Shown: positions 1-6,490, counted from the stretch's first letter. The stretch: 9,991 nt of DNA from Anaerolineae bacterium (GCA_021107605.1 JAIOSN010000109.1:1-9991), one strand, 5' to 3'. The notes: a model not told the origin generated them from the letters alone. Numbers and translations: made by a program.

Positions 1-1
1 C

Positions 2-841
2 TCTTCAGAGACGGCGGTCGTGACGTTGACCTATCAGTCTGACTCAGTTTTCTCCAATCCCACGGATACGACAGTTGTTGCAACGCATTCAATTCCACCG
101 CTGGAATCCATCAACCGCTATGATGGAAGCAGTGCTACGGATGATCAAACTGATCTTGAAACTGAGTTTGGTGGTGATTCCAATAGTTTCTTTGGTTCAG
201 TAGTAATTGAATCCACTATCCCGGTTGTTGCTATGGTGAACCAAGAAGCCACACCGGGCTCTGGGGCGCAGGCTGGATCTTACAACGGTTTGATAGCAGG
301 TTCTGGTAGTCAGAAGATCAGCGTTCCACTGATTCAATCTGATTTCTACGGCTACTATACCTCTTTGACAATCATGACTGTTGATGGATCTGAAGCTACA
401 GTGGATATCACTTATACCTCAGATGGCACATACAGCTCGGTTACGAATCATAGCGAAACCCATCAGCACACAACCTTAAATGGTTTCCTGAATCGCTATG
501 AAGGGTCCTCTTCTTCTGCTGCTCAATCTGACCTTCTTGATGATGCTGCCTGGGTTTCAGGTACAGGCGATCGTCGGTTTATTGGCTCCGCAGTCATTGA
601 GGTTGTTAGCGGTGCTGATATCGTGGCGTTTGTGAACTCTGAGTCCTCGGTCTCGGGTTCTGACTCGATGTATACATACAACGCCTTCAATCAGAAGTCA
701 CAAAGCGTTGCGGAACCAAGGTCGTCGATTTTGTTGACGGCCTTGGTTTTTGTTGCCCGTATTCCCAAAAACACTAAATGCAGGGCGGAGAGGGTGTTTG
801 AGATGTGTTGCTTTCTCCGCTCTGTAAATTTTGCGAAGTGA
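2..841 (+). CDS. Repetitive secreted/surface protein, 3' part (gene starts before the window; C-terminus probably aberrant)
   Basis: The frame is open from base 2, so the true start lies upstream; the GTG at 20 is only an internal codon. The protein is rich in Ser, Thr, Gly and Asp and poor in Lys and Cys, as in extracellular adhesin-like proteins. Two copies of one module are visible. The first contains INRYDGSS, then GSVVIESTIPVVAMVNQE, then SYNGL. The second contains LNRYEGSS, then GSAVIEVVSGADIVAFVNSE, then TYNAFN, about 125 residues later. I recognise this repeat style from large Chloroflexota surface proteins, but no biochemical role is known to me. After YNAFN the second module stops: the expected SVPLIQ..YGYYTS continuation is replaced by a tail rich in Arg, Cys and Phe. 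The DNA of that tail contains an intrinsic terminator. A frameshift near 680-712, or a truncation by recombination, is therefore likely; one base forward the frame reaches a TGA at 735. Confidence 0.6.
   Translation, partial: SSETAVVTLTYQSDSVFSNPTDTTVVATHSIPPLESINRYDGSSATDDQTDLETEFGGDSNSFFGSVVIESTIPVVAMVNQEATPGSGAQAGSYNGLIAGSGSQKISVPLIQSDFYGYYTSLTIMTVDGSEATVDITYTSDGTYSSVTNHSETHQHTTLNGFLNRYEGSSSSAAQSDLLDDAAWVSGTGDRRFIGSAVIEVVSGADIVAFVNSESSVSGSDSMYTYNAFNQKSQSVAEPRSSILLTALVFVARIPKNTKCRAERVFEMCCFLRSVNFAK
714..751 (+). terminator. Intrinsic terminator inside the 3' end of the surface-protein frame
   Basis: Bases 714-728 (AACCAAGGTCGTCGA) pair with 734-748 (TTGACGGCCTTGGTT). This gives a 15-bp stem with two G-T wobbles, a five-base loop, and a TTTTT run at 747-751. 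The U-tract is present only on the + strand, so it should end transcription of the surface-protein gene. It lies before the formal in-frame stop at 839-841, which is unusual because translating ribosomes would keep the hairpin from folding. Confidence 0.8.
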
Positions 842-848
842 AAGAAAA

Positions 849-1940
849 ATGAAAAAAATTACTTTCGGGACATTATTCTTATTGATGATGATGTCGATTA
901 GCTGTGCAAAACCAGCTCAACCAACTGCAGTATCGCCAGTTGAAACACCATACCTATCTGCGGAATCTCCTTTATCTGTACCAGTGGCGATGGGTTTCAC
1001 AGAATCTCGGATTTTATTCATTTCTAACCGGGATGGGGCTGAACACTGGTATTCTATGTTGCCAGATGGTTCAGAGGTACAGCGTTTAGATCTCGCTCAC
1101 ATGGATGCTACAGAATATCGTGAGATGATGTGGGTACCAGCGCTTAATGTTTTTGTGGTATTGTTGTCGGTTGAGGGTTCGGAAGATCTTTATCTTGTAG
1201 ACCGGGTATGTAAATTTATGCAGCGTTTGACTACAACTGTTGATGGCGAGGGAGGGGCTATTTATTCGATTGCCGGTGATAAGTTTGCTTTTGTTTGTGT
1301 GCATCAGGATTTAGATATTTGTCTAGTTTCCTCGAATGGAGAAGATCATATAAACGCTACGGCATATCCTTCACGGGAATCTAGCCCTGATTGGTCGCCT
1401 GATGGTAAAAAGATTGCATTTGTATCGAACCGCGACGCGATACCTGATATTTGGGTCGTTAACAATGATGGGACAGACTTGACAAACTTAACACAGACGG
1501 GTCAACCCGATGGTGAACCTGATTGGTCTCTTGATGGTAGCAAAATTCTATTCTCATCTCAGCGTGATTTTAACTGGGAAATTTATGTGATGGATGCTGA
1601 TGGGAAGAATCCACTGAACCTTTCTAATAATACTACAGCCGTGGATGTTTCACCTCGCTGGTCGCCAGATGGGCAGTATATTGCTTTCTTGTCGAATAGG
1701 AATGGTGATCAGGAGATTTATGTCATGACAATTGAAGGCAAAGGGGTAACAAATATCTCCAATTCACCGGAAACTGACGAGTATGTTTTTATTTGGTCTA
1801 CTGATAGTCAGAAATTACTTTACGTATCTTTCCGAGAAGGAAATGCAGATATTTATGTTGTTAATCGAGATGGAACAGGTGTGGTTAATTTGACAACTCA
1901 TGAGGCTGATGATTATGCTCCTCAATGGGTTGGCAATTAG
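849..1940 (+). CDS. TolB-like beta-propeller (PD40 repeat) lipoprotein
   Basis: This is a 363-residue putative exported lipoprotein with WD40-like PD40 repeats, the fold of the TolB C-terminal domain. I take the ATG at 849 because it begins a signal peptide; a TTG at 831 would add six charged residues ahead of it. The signal has Lys2-Lys3, a hydrophobic stretch to about residue 16, and a lipobox-like S-I-S-C with the putative lipidated Cys19, followed by a Pro/Ala/Thr/Ser linker to about 45. Propeller blades follow. The clearest begin with Asp-Trp-Ser or a variant at Trp182, Trp226, Trp271 and Trp316, spaced 44-45 residues, each with a motif such as SPDGKKIAFVSNRD and a closing strand such as DIWVVNNDGT. 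Less regular blades occupy about 50-172, and APQW at 357-360 probably closes the ring. Such proteins bind partners or glycans outside the membrane; the ligand cannot be told. The gene is AT-rich in third positions and stands alone after the terminator at 714-751. No strong Shine-Dalgarno is visible. Confidence 0.85.
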   Translation: MKKITFGTLFLLMMMSISCAKPAQPTAVSPVETPYLSAESPLSVPVAMGFTESRILFISNRDGAEHWYSMLPDGSEVQRLDLAHMDATEYREMMWVPALNVFVVLLSVEGSEDLYLVDRVCKFMQRLTTTVDGEGGAIYSIAGDKFAFVCVHQDLDICLVSSNGEDHINATAYPSRESSPDWSPDGKKIAFVSNRDAIPDIWVVNNDGTDLTNLTQTGQPDGEPDWSLDGSKILFSSQRDFNWEIYVMDADGKNPLNLSNNTTAVDVSPRWSPDGQYIAFLSNRNGDQEIYVMTIEGKGVTNISNSPETDEYVFIWSTDSQKLLYVSFREGNADIYVVNRDGTGVVNLTTHEADDYAPQWVGN

Positions 1941-2189
1941 TTAGCGCTACGGGATTTTTTTACTGTTTCCCTGGATACATGATCACACTATCTCGTGCCT
2001 GTAACATATGCTTAGCTGCTTCGAATATAGTTTTGATTCCACTAGAAAATATTTCTCCTCGGTGGATGTGTGTGGGTACAGCATTCCACCTTAGGGATAT
2101 AATCACCCAAAACGATGCTTTCTTGGCCTCCATTCCCCAGTAAATGCAAGAGAACAACCTTTTTTTAGGCAGAAATCTTTTTTCAATAG
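1941..2189. other. AT-rich gap without a convincing gene
   Basis: This 249-base stretch separates the lipoprotein gene from relA. It holds open frames on both strands: a 65-codon minus-strand frame with a TTG start at 2157, and a plus-strand frame overlapping the lipoprotein stop. Neither has a clear ribosome binding site or a product I recognise. No hairpin followed by a T-run is present after the lipoprotein stop; TTTTTTT at 1957 is not preceded by a good stem. The sequence just before relA is T-rich, and the relA promoter probably lies here, but I cannot point to convincing boxes. Confidence 0.4.
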
Positions 2190-4364
2190 GTGTTATTCCT
2201 TGATTTTAGTATGTTCCAACTACCCCCTACCATAATTGATGACCCCCTTATTCAGCTCCTTGATGGCGTCGCGGCGACCGAAGTCCGTGACCTACTTTGT
2301 TGTGTTTACGGCGTCATAGAGAAACAAAACCTCGAACACGCCCGCCACATCGCTGAGACCTTGACTGAAATCCACGCCGATCCCGAGGTAATCATGGCGG
2401 GCCTGCTCCATGCGGTGCCGCGCTATAGCGACGTGACGTTACCGCAACTCCGTGAACAGTTCGGTGACGAGGTGGCGGAGCTGGTCACGGGTGTTATGCG
2501 GTTGGAGGAGATCATCGAACGAGTGACGGGGGCGGTTGATGCGCCCCGCGAGCTCAAAGACAAAGAGCTGGTAAGTTTGCGCAAGATGTTGGCCTCGCTG
2601 ACAGAGGATGATGATAGGATTATCATCATAAAGTTAGCCGAGCGCTTGCACTATATGCAATCGTTCTTGGCCCCCGGTTTCTCCCAGGTTGAACGCCGGC
2701 GTGTCGCCCGCGAGACGATGGAGGTCTTTGCTCCGTTGGCTAATCGTTTGGGAATCTGGCGGCTCAAATCTGAGCTAGAGGACCTCTCTTTCCGCTACCT
2801 GCAACCGGATATCTATCAGAAACTGGCTGAGATGTTGGATGCTCGCAAAGAAGAGCGCGAAGCGCGGGTGGCGCAACATCAGGCGCTCCTGCGTGAGGAG
2901 TTGGCGCGGGAAGGTATTACCAAGCCTGATATCAAGGGTCGCCCCAAACATATCTACAGCATCTATCGCAAAATGCAGCGTAAAGATGTACCCTTCGATC
3001 AAATCTACGATAGAGAGGGTCTACGAGTGATCGTGGATACACAGCCGCAATGTTATCAGGCCCTGGCGATTGCACACCGGCGCTGGGAGCCGATCCCCGG
3101 TGAGTATGATAATTATATTGTCAACCAGAAATCCAATGGCTATCAGAGTCTGCATACGGCGGTGCGGGGTGAGGACGGCAACCCGCTAGAAATTCAGATC
3201 CGGACGCATGAGATGCACCGCATAGCTGAGTATGGTCGCGCAGCTCATTGGCGTTACAAGGAAATTGATCTGGATGAGGATGAGGTCGCGCAGACAAATC
3301 GTATGCGTGGGGAGGGGGATAAGGAGCTCGCGTCGGTCAGTCTGCCGAAAGCAGTCTACGTGGTCACGCCGAGGGGCAATCTCTTCGATTTTCCCTACGG
3401 GGCAACGCCTGTTGATTTTGCTTATCGCGTACACTCGGAGGTAGGGCACACTTGCCGAGGAGCTAAGGTAAATGGTGTCTGGGCTCCGCTGGATTACGTT
3501 CTCCAAATGGGAGATGAAGTGGAGATCACTACTGGGCGCAAAGGAGGTCCTAGTCGGGATTGGCTCAATGAGAAGTTGGGTTTTGTAGGCTCTCCACGTG
3601 CTCGGCAAAAGATCCGGCAATGGTTTCGCAAACAGGGACGCGAAGAAAACATTGCTCAGGGTCGGTTGCTGGTTGATCGGATTTTGAGGCAATTAAACCT
3701 AGCGACGCGGACACTCGCGGAAGTGGCTGATCTCTTCACTAAACATTATCAATGCCGCGAAGATTTCTTTAATGCCGTGGGGATGGGAGATGTGACGCGC
3801 GCCCGGATTGAAAACCGCGTGCGCGAGTTGATAGTTTCTCTGCCACAGGAAGAGCCGGAGGAACCAGAGGAGATAATCCTAGCACGACCAGAACTCTCTA
3901 AAACGACGGTTCAGGTGAACATTGATAGTCTCAGAGGTAAAGGTGATCTCCTAACCCAAATCGCCGGTTGTTGCAATCCTCTCCCCGGAGACCCAATTGT
4001 GGGTTACGTGACCCGAGGTAGGGGGGTGACTATCCATCGACATGATTGTTATAATGTCCGCCGTCTGGAGGCGCAAGAGCCTGAACGGATGTTAGAAGTG
4101 AGTTGGGGGGAGAGCGAGGAGCTGTTAACCGCCCAGATAGTGGTGAGAGCCTATGCTAACGTTATGCGAAGCATCTCGGAGGTTATAGATGAGGATGAGC
4201 GGGCCACTCTCTACGCGATGAAAAAAGGGCGACCGGATCGTAATAATATCTTATTGCTGGATATTACGTTGCAGGTCGCGGACTTATCAGCCCTGGATTC
4301 TCTTCTGATAGCGATAGAGAAGATCCCCAAGGTCATTTTTGCCAGAAGACGGACCTCTGGCTAG
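2190..4364 (+). CDS. relA: RelA/SpoT-family (p)ppGpp synthetase with a degenerate HD hydrolase domain
   Basis: This 724-residue long RSH protein transfers pyrophosphate from ATP to GTP or GDP to make the stringent-response alarmone, normally on the ribosome. Domain order is HD-like domain (about 40-160), synthetase (about 245-360), TGS (about 385-450), helical, zinc-finger/RIS (about 572-625) and ACT (about 635-720). Synthetase hallmarks are intact: RPKHIYSIYRKMQRK from 251, Asp274 in QIYD, Tyr318 in NGYQSLHT and Glu334 in EIQIRT. The zinc finger keeps Cys594-Cys595, His616 and Cys620. The hydrolase site is lost: LLHDVVEDT of active enzymes reads LLHAVPRYS (Ala75, Arg78, Tyr79), and the Asp of KLADRLHNM is Glu151. 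The synthetase motif that is RFKD in bifunctional enzymes and EFDD in RelA is EYDN (305-308). Together these indicate a synthetase-only, RelA-like enzyme. The start is uncertain: GTG 2190 or ATG 2211, neither with a good Shine-Dalgarno. It appears monocistronic, with a terminator after the stop. Confidence 0.95.
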   Translation: MLFLDFSMFQLPPTIIDDPLIQLLDGVAATEVRDLLCCVYGVIEKQNLEHARHIAETLTEIHADPEVIMAGLLHAVPRYSDVTLPQLREQFGDEVAELVTGVMRLEEIIERVTGAVDAPRELKDKELVSLRKMLASLTEDDDRIIIIKLAERLHYMQSFLAPGFSQVERRRVARETMEVFAPLANRLGIWRLKSELEDLSFRYLQPDIYQKLAEMLDARKEEREARVAQHQALLREELAREGITKPDIKGRPKHIYSIYRKMQRKDVPFDQIYDREGLRVIVDTQPQCYQALAIAHRRWEPIPGEYDNYIVNQKSNGYQSLHTAVRGEDGNPLEIQIRTHEMHRIAEYGRAAHWRYKEIDLDEDEVAQTNRMRGEGDKELASVSLPKAVYVVTPRGNLFDFPYGATPVDFAYRVHSEVGHTCRGAKVNGVWAPLDYVLQMGDEVEITTGRKGGPSRDWLNEKLGFVGSPRARQKIRQWFRKQGREENIAQGRLLVDRILRQLNLATRTLAEVADLFTKHYQCREDFFNAVGMGDVTRARIENRVRELIVSLPQEEPEEPEEIILARPELSKTTVQVNIDSLRGKGDLLTQIAGCCNPLPGDPIVGYVTRGRGVTIHRHDCYNVRRLEAQEPERMLEVSWGESEELLTAQIVVRAYANVMRSISEVIDEDERATLYAMKKGRPDRNNILLLDITLQVADLSALDSLLIAIEKIPKVIFARRRTSG

Positions 4365-4378
4365 CTGCCGTTTACCAG

Positions 4379-4418
4379 AAAGCCGGGCATCCAATCGGGA
4401 TGCCCGGCTTTAATTTTT
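4379..4418 (+). terminator. Intrinsic terminator after relA
   Basis: Bases 4379-4392 (AAAGCCGGGCATCC) pair perfectly with 4398-4411 (GGATGCCCGGCTTT) around an AATCG loop. The 14-bp GC-rich stem is followed by AATTTTT. It begins 14 bases after the relA stop. On the opposite strand the hairpin is followed by only a short T-run, so it may act weakly for the converging foldase gene as well. Confidence 0.92.
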
Positions 4419-4419
4419 C

Positions 4420-4561
4420 GTAAGCGTTCAGACCTTCGAGGTTTTGACAGCAATTTGACCTGGAAAGCGAGCTGTATATCATCAGAACCTCCCAAAAGAG
4501 GACCATCGCGTAAACCTCGGAGGTCTTTAGAGGTGCTTTTCCTTACCCCCTGAACGCTTAC
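4420..4561. repeat. Miniature inverted-repeat element (MITE-like), 142 bp
   Basis: The ends are a perfect 12-bp inverted repeat: GTAAGCGTTCAG at 4420-4431 and CTGAACGCTTAC at 4550-4561. Inside the left end lies GACCTTCGAGGTTT (4431-4444). It is matched with one mismatch by the inverted AAACCTCGGAGGTC at 4512-4525, and each arm is itself a small ACCT-NNN-AGGT palindrome. The flanks ATTTTTC (4413-4419) and AATTTTC (4562-4568) are near-identical and could be a target duplication, though they are low in complexity. There is no coding capacity, so any movement would need a transposase in trans. It lies in the convergent gap between relA and the foldase gene. ACCTCGGAGGT-type palindromes are, to my recollection, frequent in Chloroflexota genomes; copy number cannot be judged from this window. 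Confidence 0.65.
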
Positions 4562-4585
4562 AATTTTCGTTTTACCGCAACTGAG

Positions 4586-5728
4586 CTACGGTTGATCTGG
4601 GGTGACTTTCTGCCAATCCAGCTTCTCAACTTGTGCAGCGAGCTCTGCGGTCAACCATTTCTCATAATTCTCGAGTTGTTCATGTTGCAACAACGTCTCG
4701 CTTAGAGGGTGCTCTTCATGACCCTCTACGTAAATGATGTAATAAGATTCGTTCGCTCCCTGGACAGGTGGGGCGATTTCTCCTACCGGCGTGTCAAAGG
4801 CGACCAGGGCTACTTCTGCGCCCAATGATTGCTCAACGTATCTTAACGGATACCAGGGCAATGCGCCGCCACCATCCTCATGGTTCTCATTGCTGTTGAG
4901 CTCTTCCGTAAGAGTGTCCATATCTGTGTCTCCTGCGGAGAGACGTACCCATAACACCTCTGCCTCATCCGCAGTTTTAGTGTTCAGATAGCTGATCTTG
5001 ACCTGTTCGGCCTCAGTAGCTATATCTTTGGCTAACCCCTCTATTATCTGCGACTTCAGTATATCGGCGGCCAGCATCTGGCGGAAACTCTCCTCGCTCA
5101 ACTTGCTGGCCTCTAGAAAGTTGGTGACGAAAGCAGCGTAATTTTCGCGATATTCTTCTGCGGTCATCGGTTTAGCGGTGCCGGTGAGCTCCTCGGTGTT
5201 AGTGATTTCCTGGGTGGCTTCTCTATCGTAGCCCATCATCATCTCGATCTGTAGATCAAGTTCTTCTGCGCTCACGGTTAATCCCTGTTGTGCCGCCTCT
5301 TGGTGGAGCAACTGTTCTTCTATCATCTGATCCAAGACGTTGCCGCCAAAGAGTGGCGCCAATGCGGGGGTGAGTTGTTGCTCCAGCTGTGCTTGCTGTG
5401 ATAGTAGCTGTTGGGTCATTGATTGCATGGTGGGGTCGGAGGCGTCAACTTGCATAAGATAGTTTTCATATTGGATGATCTGACTGTGCAATATGAGGCG
5501 TTCATAGCGAACGCGGTTTTGATAGGCATCCACGGTAATTTTGCTCTCGCCGATGGTGGCGACCGCTTGGTTGGGCTTGATCAGATACTCTGCTAGTAAT
5601 CCATAGCCCAGGATCAACAATATCAAGACACCAAGGCCGGCGGCGATCCGGGCGATAAGCTGTTTTAGGTCTTGGTCTTTCTGATGCAAAATGTGCTGTC
5701 GACGTGTATGTTGCTTCTGCTTTGCCAT
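4586..5728 (-). CDS. Membrane-anchored SurA/PrsA-like foldase (parvulin-type, divergent active site)
   Basis: This 380-residue protein has a basic N-terminus (KQKQHTRRQH), one hydrophobic segment at about 27-49 serving as an uncleaved anchor, and a large extracytoplasmic part. Residues about 52-245 are helical and rich in Gln and Glu, as in the SurA N-terminal chaperone domain (VLDQMIEEQLLHQEAAQQGLTVS from 131). Residues about 255-336 resemble a parvulin rotamase: GGGALPWYP at 286-294 corresponds to the usual GGDLGWF, AFDTPVGEIAPPV at 310-322 to AF.L..GEIS.PV, and YYIIYVEG follows. The first parvulin histidine, normally in an HIL strand, is absent; that strand reads AEVLWVRL, so isomerase activity may be lost and a chaperone role retained. 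The ATG at 5728 is preceded by AAAGGAG about 12 bases upstream. It is the last gene of the rpsF-rpsR direction, behind a hairpin, and probably helps fold exported proteins. Confidence 0.85.
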   Translation of the reverse strand: MAKQKQHTRRQHILHQKDQDLKQLIARIAAGLGVLILLILGYGLLAEYLIKPNQAVATIGESKITVDAYQNRVRYERLILHSQIIQYENYLMQVDASDPTMQSMTQQLLSQQAQLEQQLTPALAPLFGGNVLDQMIEEQLLHQEAAQQGLTVSAEELDLQIEMMMGYDREATQEITNTEELTGTAKPMTAEEYRENYAAFVTNFLEASKLSEESFRQMLAADILKSQIIEGLAKDIATEAEQVKISYLNTKTADEAEVLWVRLSAGDTDMDTLTEELNSNENHEDGGGALPWYPLRYVEQSLGAEVALVAFDTPVGEIAPPVQGANESYYIIYVEGHEEHPLSETLLQHEQLENYEKWLTAELAAQVEKLDWQKVTPDQP

Positions 5729-5756
5729 TATCTGTTTGTGCTCCTTTAGCTATGAC

Positions 5757-5785
5757 AAAGGGCATAGGAAGCTCCTATGCCCTTT
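5757..5785 (-). terminator. Hairpin between rpsR and the foldase gene (partial terminator or attenuator)
   Basis: AAAGGGCATAGGA (5757-5769) and TCCTATGCCCTTT (5773-5785) form a perfect 13-bp stem with a three-base loop. It lies 16 bases after the rpsR stop and just before the Shine-Dalgarno of the foldase gene. In the direction of these genes (- strand) the stem is followed by little more than its own TTT, so termination should be leaky and may step down foldase expression relative to the ribosomal proteins. On the + strand the T-run is better, but no + strand gene ends here. Confidence 0.7.
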
Positions 5786-5801
5786 TGATTTTCCGTTGCT
5801 T

Positions 5802-6041
5802 TTATGTGTGTTGAATTTCTGCTACGAAGGGAAGTAACGCCATGTGTCGAGAGCGTTTGATAGCCTTAGCAACCAACCGTTGATGTTTTGCACAGACGCC
5901 AGTTCGGTGTCGGGGGCGGATTTTGCCACGTGCGGTGATGTAACGACGCAACGTATCTACATCTTTATAGTTGATTTCAGCATCCTCTACACAAAAATAG
6001 CACATCTGGTCACGACGTGGATATTCTCGATATTTGCTCAC
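5802..6041 (-). CDS. rpsR: 30S ribosomal protein bS18
   Basis: This 79-residue protein is full length for bS18, which binds the central domain of 16S rRNA as a heterodimer with bS6 on the platform of the small subunit. The core INYKDVDTLRRYITARGKI (23-41) and the AKHQRLVAKAIKRSRHMALLPF end are characteristic. It has Cys14-x-x-Cys17 and Cys50-x-x-His53, the zinc-binding (C+) form of the protein. The start is GTG at 6041, supported by AAGGAG seven bases upstream. It follows rpsF by 21 bases and is surely cotranscribed with it. The ssb gene that commonly lies between rpsF and rpsR is missing, and rplI does not follow. Confidence 0.98.
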   Translation of the reverse strand: MSKYREYPRRDQMCYFCVEDAEINYKDVDTLRRYITARGKIRPRHRTGVCAKHQRLVAKAIKRSRHMALLPFVAEIQHT

Positions 6042-6062
6042 AGTATCTCTCCTTACTATGGT

Positions 6063-6380
6063 TTACGCGACTTGCTCTTCACTGGGAGCTTCGTCCAATT
6101 GAATAATCATCTCTCGCAGAATGCTATCGGTCAACAAGATACGGCGTTCAAAGGCTTTTACCTTGCTGGGATCCGCTGTAAACTGCAGTAGATAGTAATG
6201 GCCTTCCCGTTGCTTCTGGATGGGATATGCCAATCGACGAATGCCCCAGTCATCTCTAGTGATAATTTCTCCATCTGCTTCCTTCAGATAATCCTCTACA
6301 CGCTGTAGGAGAGCTACAGTGCCATCATCATCTAACTCTGGGGTGACAATAAACATTAACTCATAGTTTCGCTTTACCAA
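6063..6380 (-). CDS. rpsF: 30S ribosomal protein bS6
   Basis: This 105-residue protein is of normal length for bS6, the partner of bS18 on the 30S platform. The family pattern YELMFIVTPELDDD (6-19), the WGIRRLAYPIQKQREGHYYLLQF segment (45-67) and an acidic C-terminal tail (DEAPSEEQVA) are present. The start is TTG at 6380. No ATG or GTG lies in frame upstream, and the next ATG (codon 9) would remove the first beta strand, while AAGGAGG sits 10 bases before the TTG. It is the first gene of the unit with rpsR, behind a promoter and a leader hairpin that may serve S6:S18 feedback control. Confidence 0.98.
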   Translation of the reverse strand: MVKRNYELMFIVTPELDDDGTVALLQRVEDYLKEADGEIITRDDWGIRRLAYPIQKQREGHYYLLQFTADPSKVKAFERRILLTDSILREMIIQLDEAPSEEQVA

Positions 6381-6390
6381 GACGGATTTT

Positions 6391-6397
6391 CCTCCTT
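6391..6397 (-). promoter_or_regulatory. Ribosome binding site fixing the TTG start of rpsF
   Basis: Reading the - strand, AAGGAGG ends 10 bases before the TTG codon. It is the strongest Shine-Dalgarno in the window and decides the unusual start codon. The rare start may lower, or sensitise to feedback, the translation of an abundant ribosomal protein. Confidence 0.8.
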
Positions 6398-6409
6398 ATC
6401 CATGGGTTT

Positions 6410-6434
6410 GCTCCTGATCCTTTTTGTCAGGAAC
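6410..6434 (-). promoter_or_regulatory. Leader hairpin upstream of rpsF, possible S6:S18 autoregulatory site
   Basis: On the - strand GTTCCTGA (6434-6427) pairs with TCAGGAGC (6417-6410), giving 8 bp with one wobble around a nine-base loop. The trinucleotide CCG at 6436-6434 abuts the base of the stem. Rfam-type S6:S18 leaders carry a CCG motif in a bulge beside a stem, mimicking the 16S rRNA site. The position, in the ~75-base leader before rpsF, fits that role. The hairpin is seen directly; the regulatory role is inferred. Confidence 0.4.
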
Positions 6435-6462
6435 GGCAAGGCCAGTCTAAGCCTGAACGCGA

Positions 6463-6490
6463 AATATACCATATAATGGGAGTTTGGCAA
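6463..6490 (-). promoter_or_regulatory. Sigma70-type promoter for rpsF-rpsR
   Basis: On the - strand TTGCCA (6490-6485) and TATATT (6468-6463) each match the consensus at five of six positions and are 16 bases apart. Transcription would begin near 6456, giving a leader of about 75 bases that includes the hairpin at 6434-6410. Confidence 0.65.

Noticed and set aside
784..824. Imperfect inverted repeat GCGGAGA...TCTCCGC before the lipoprotein gene
   Set aside because: It has a seven-base stem with a loop of more than 20 bases and no T-run; it could be a leader structure but is not distinguishable from chance.
1960..2157. 65-codon minus-strand open frame starting with TTG (MFSCIYWGMEAKK...)
   Set aside because: Its composition is not absurd, but there is no ribosome binding site at a proper distance, no family I recognise and no partner gene. 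It could be a relic, but I cannot support a gene.
3186..3692. 168-codon minus-strand open frame inside relA
   Set aside because: It is antisense to the well-conserved synthetase/TGS region and has no recognisable domain; a shadow frame.
5844..6191. 115-codon plus-strand open frame across rpsF/rpsR
   Set aside because: It is antisense to two certain ribosomal-protein genes and has no domain match.
6375..6403. Nine-codon upstream frame (MDKEENPSW) whose TAA overlaps the rpsF start
   Set aside because: It has no ribosome binding site of its own; the AAGGAGG lies inside it and serves the rpsF TTG. Probably chance.
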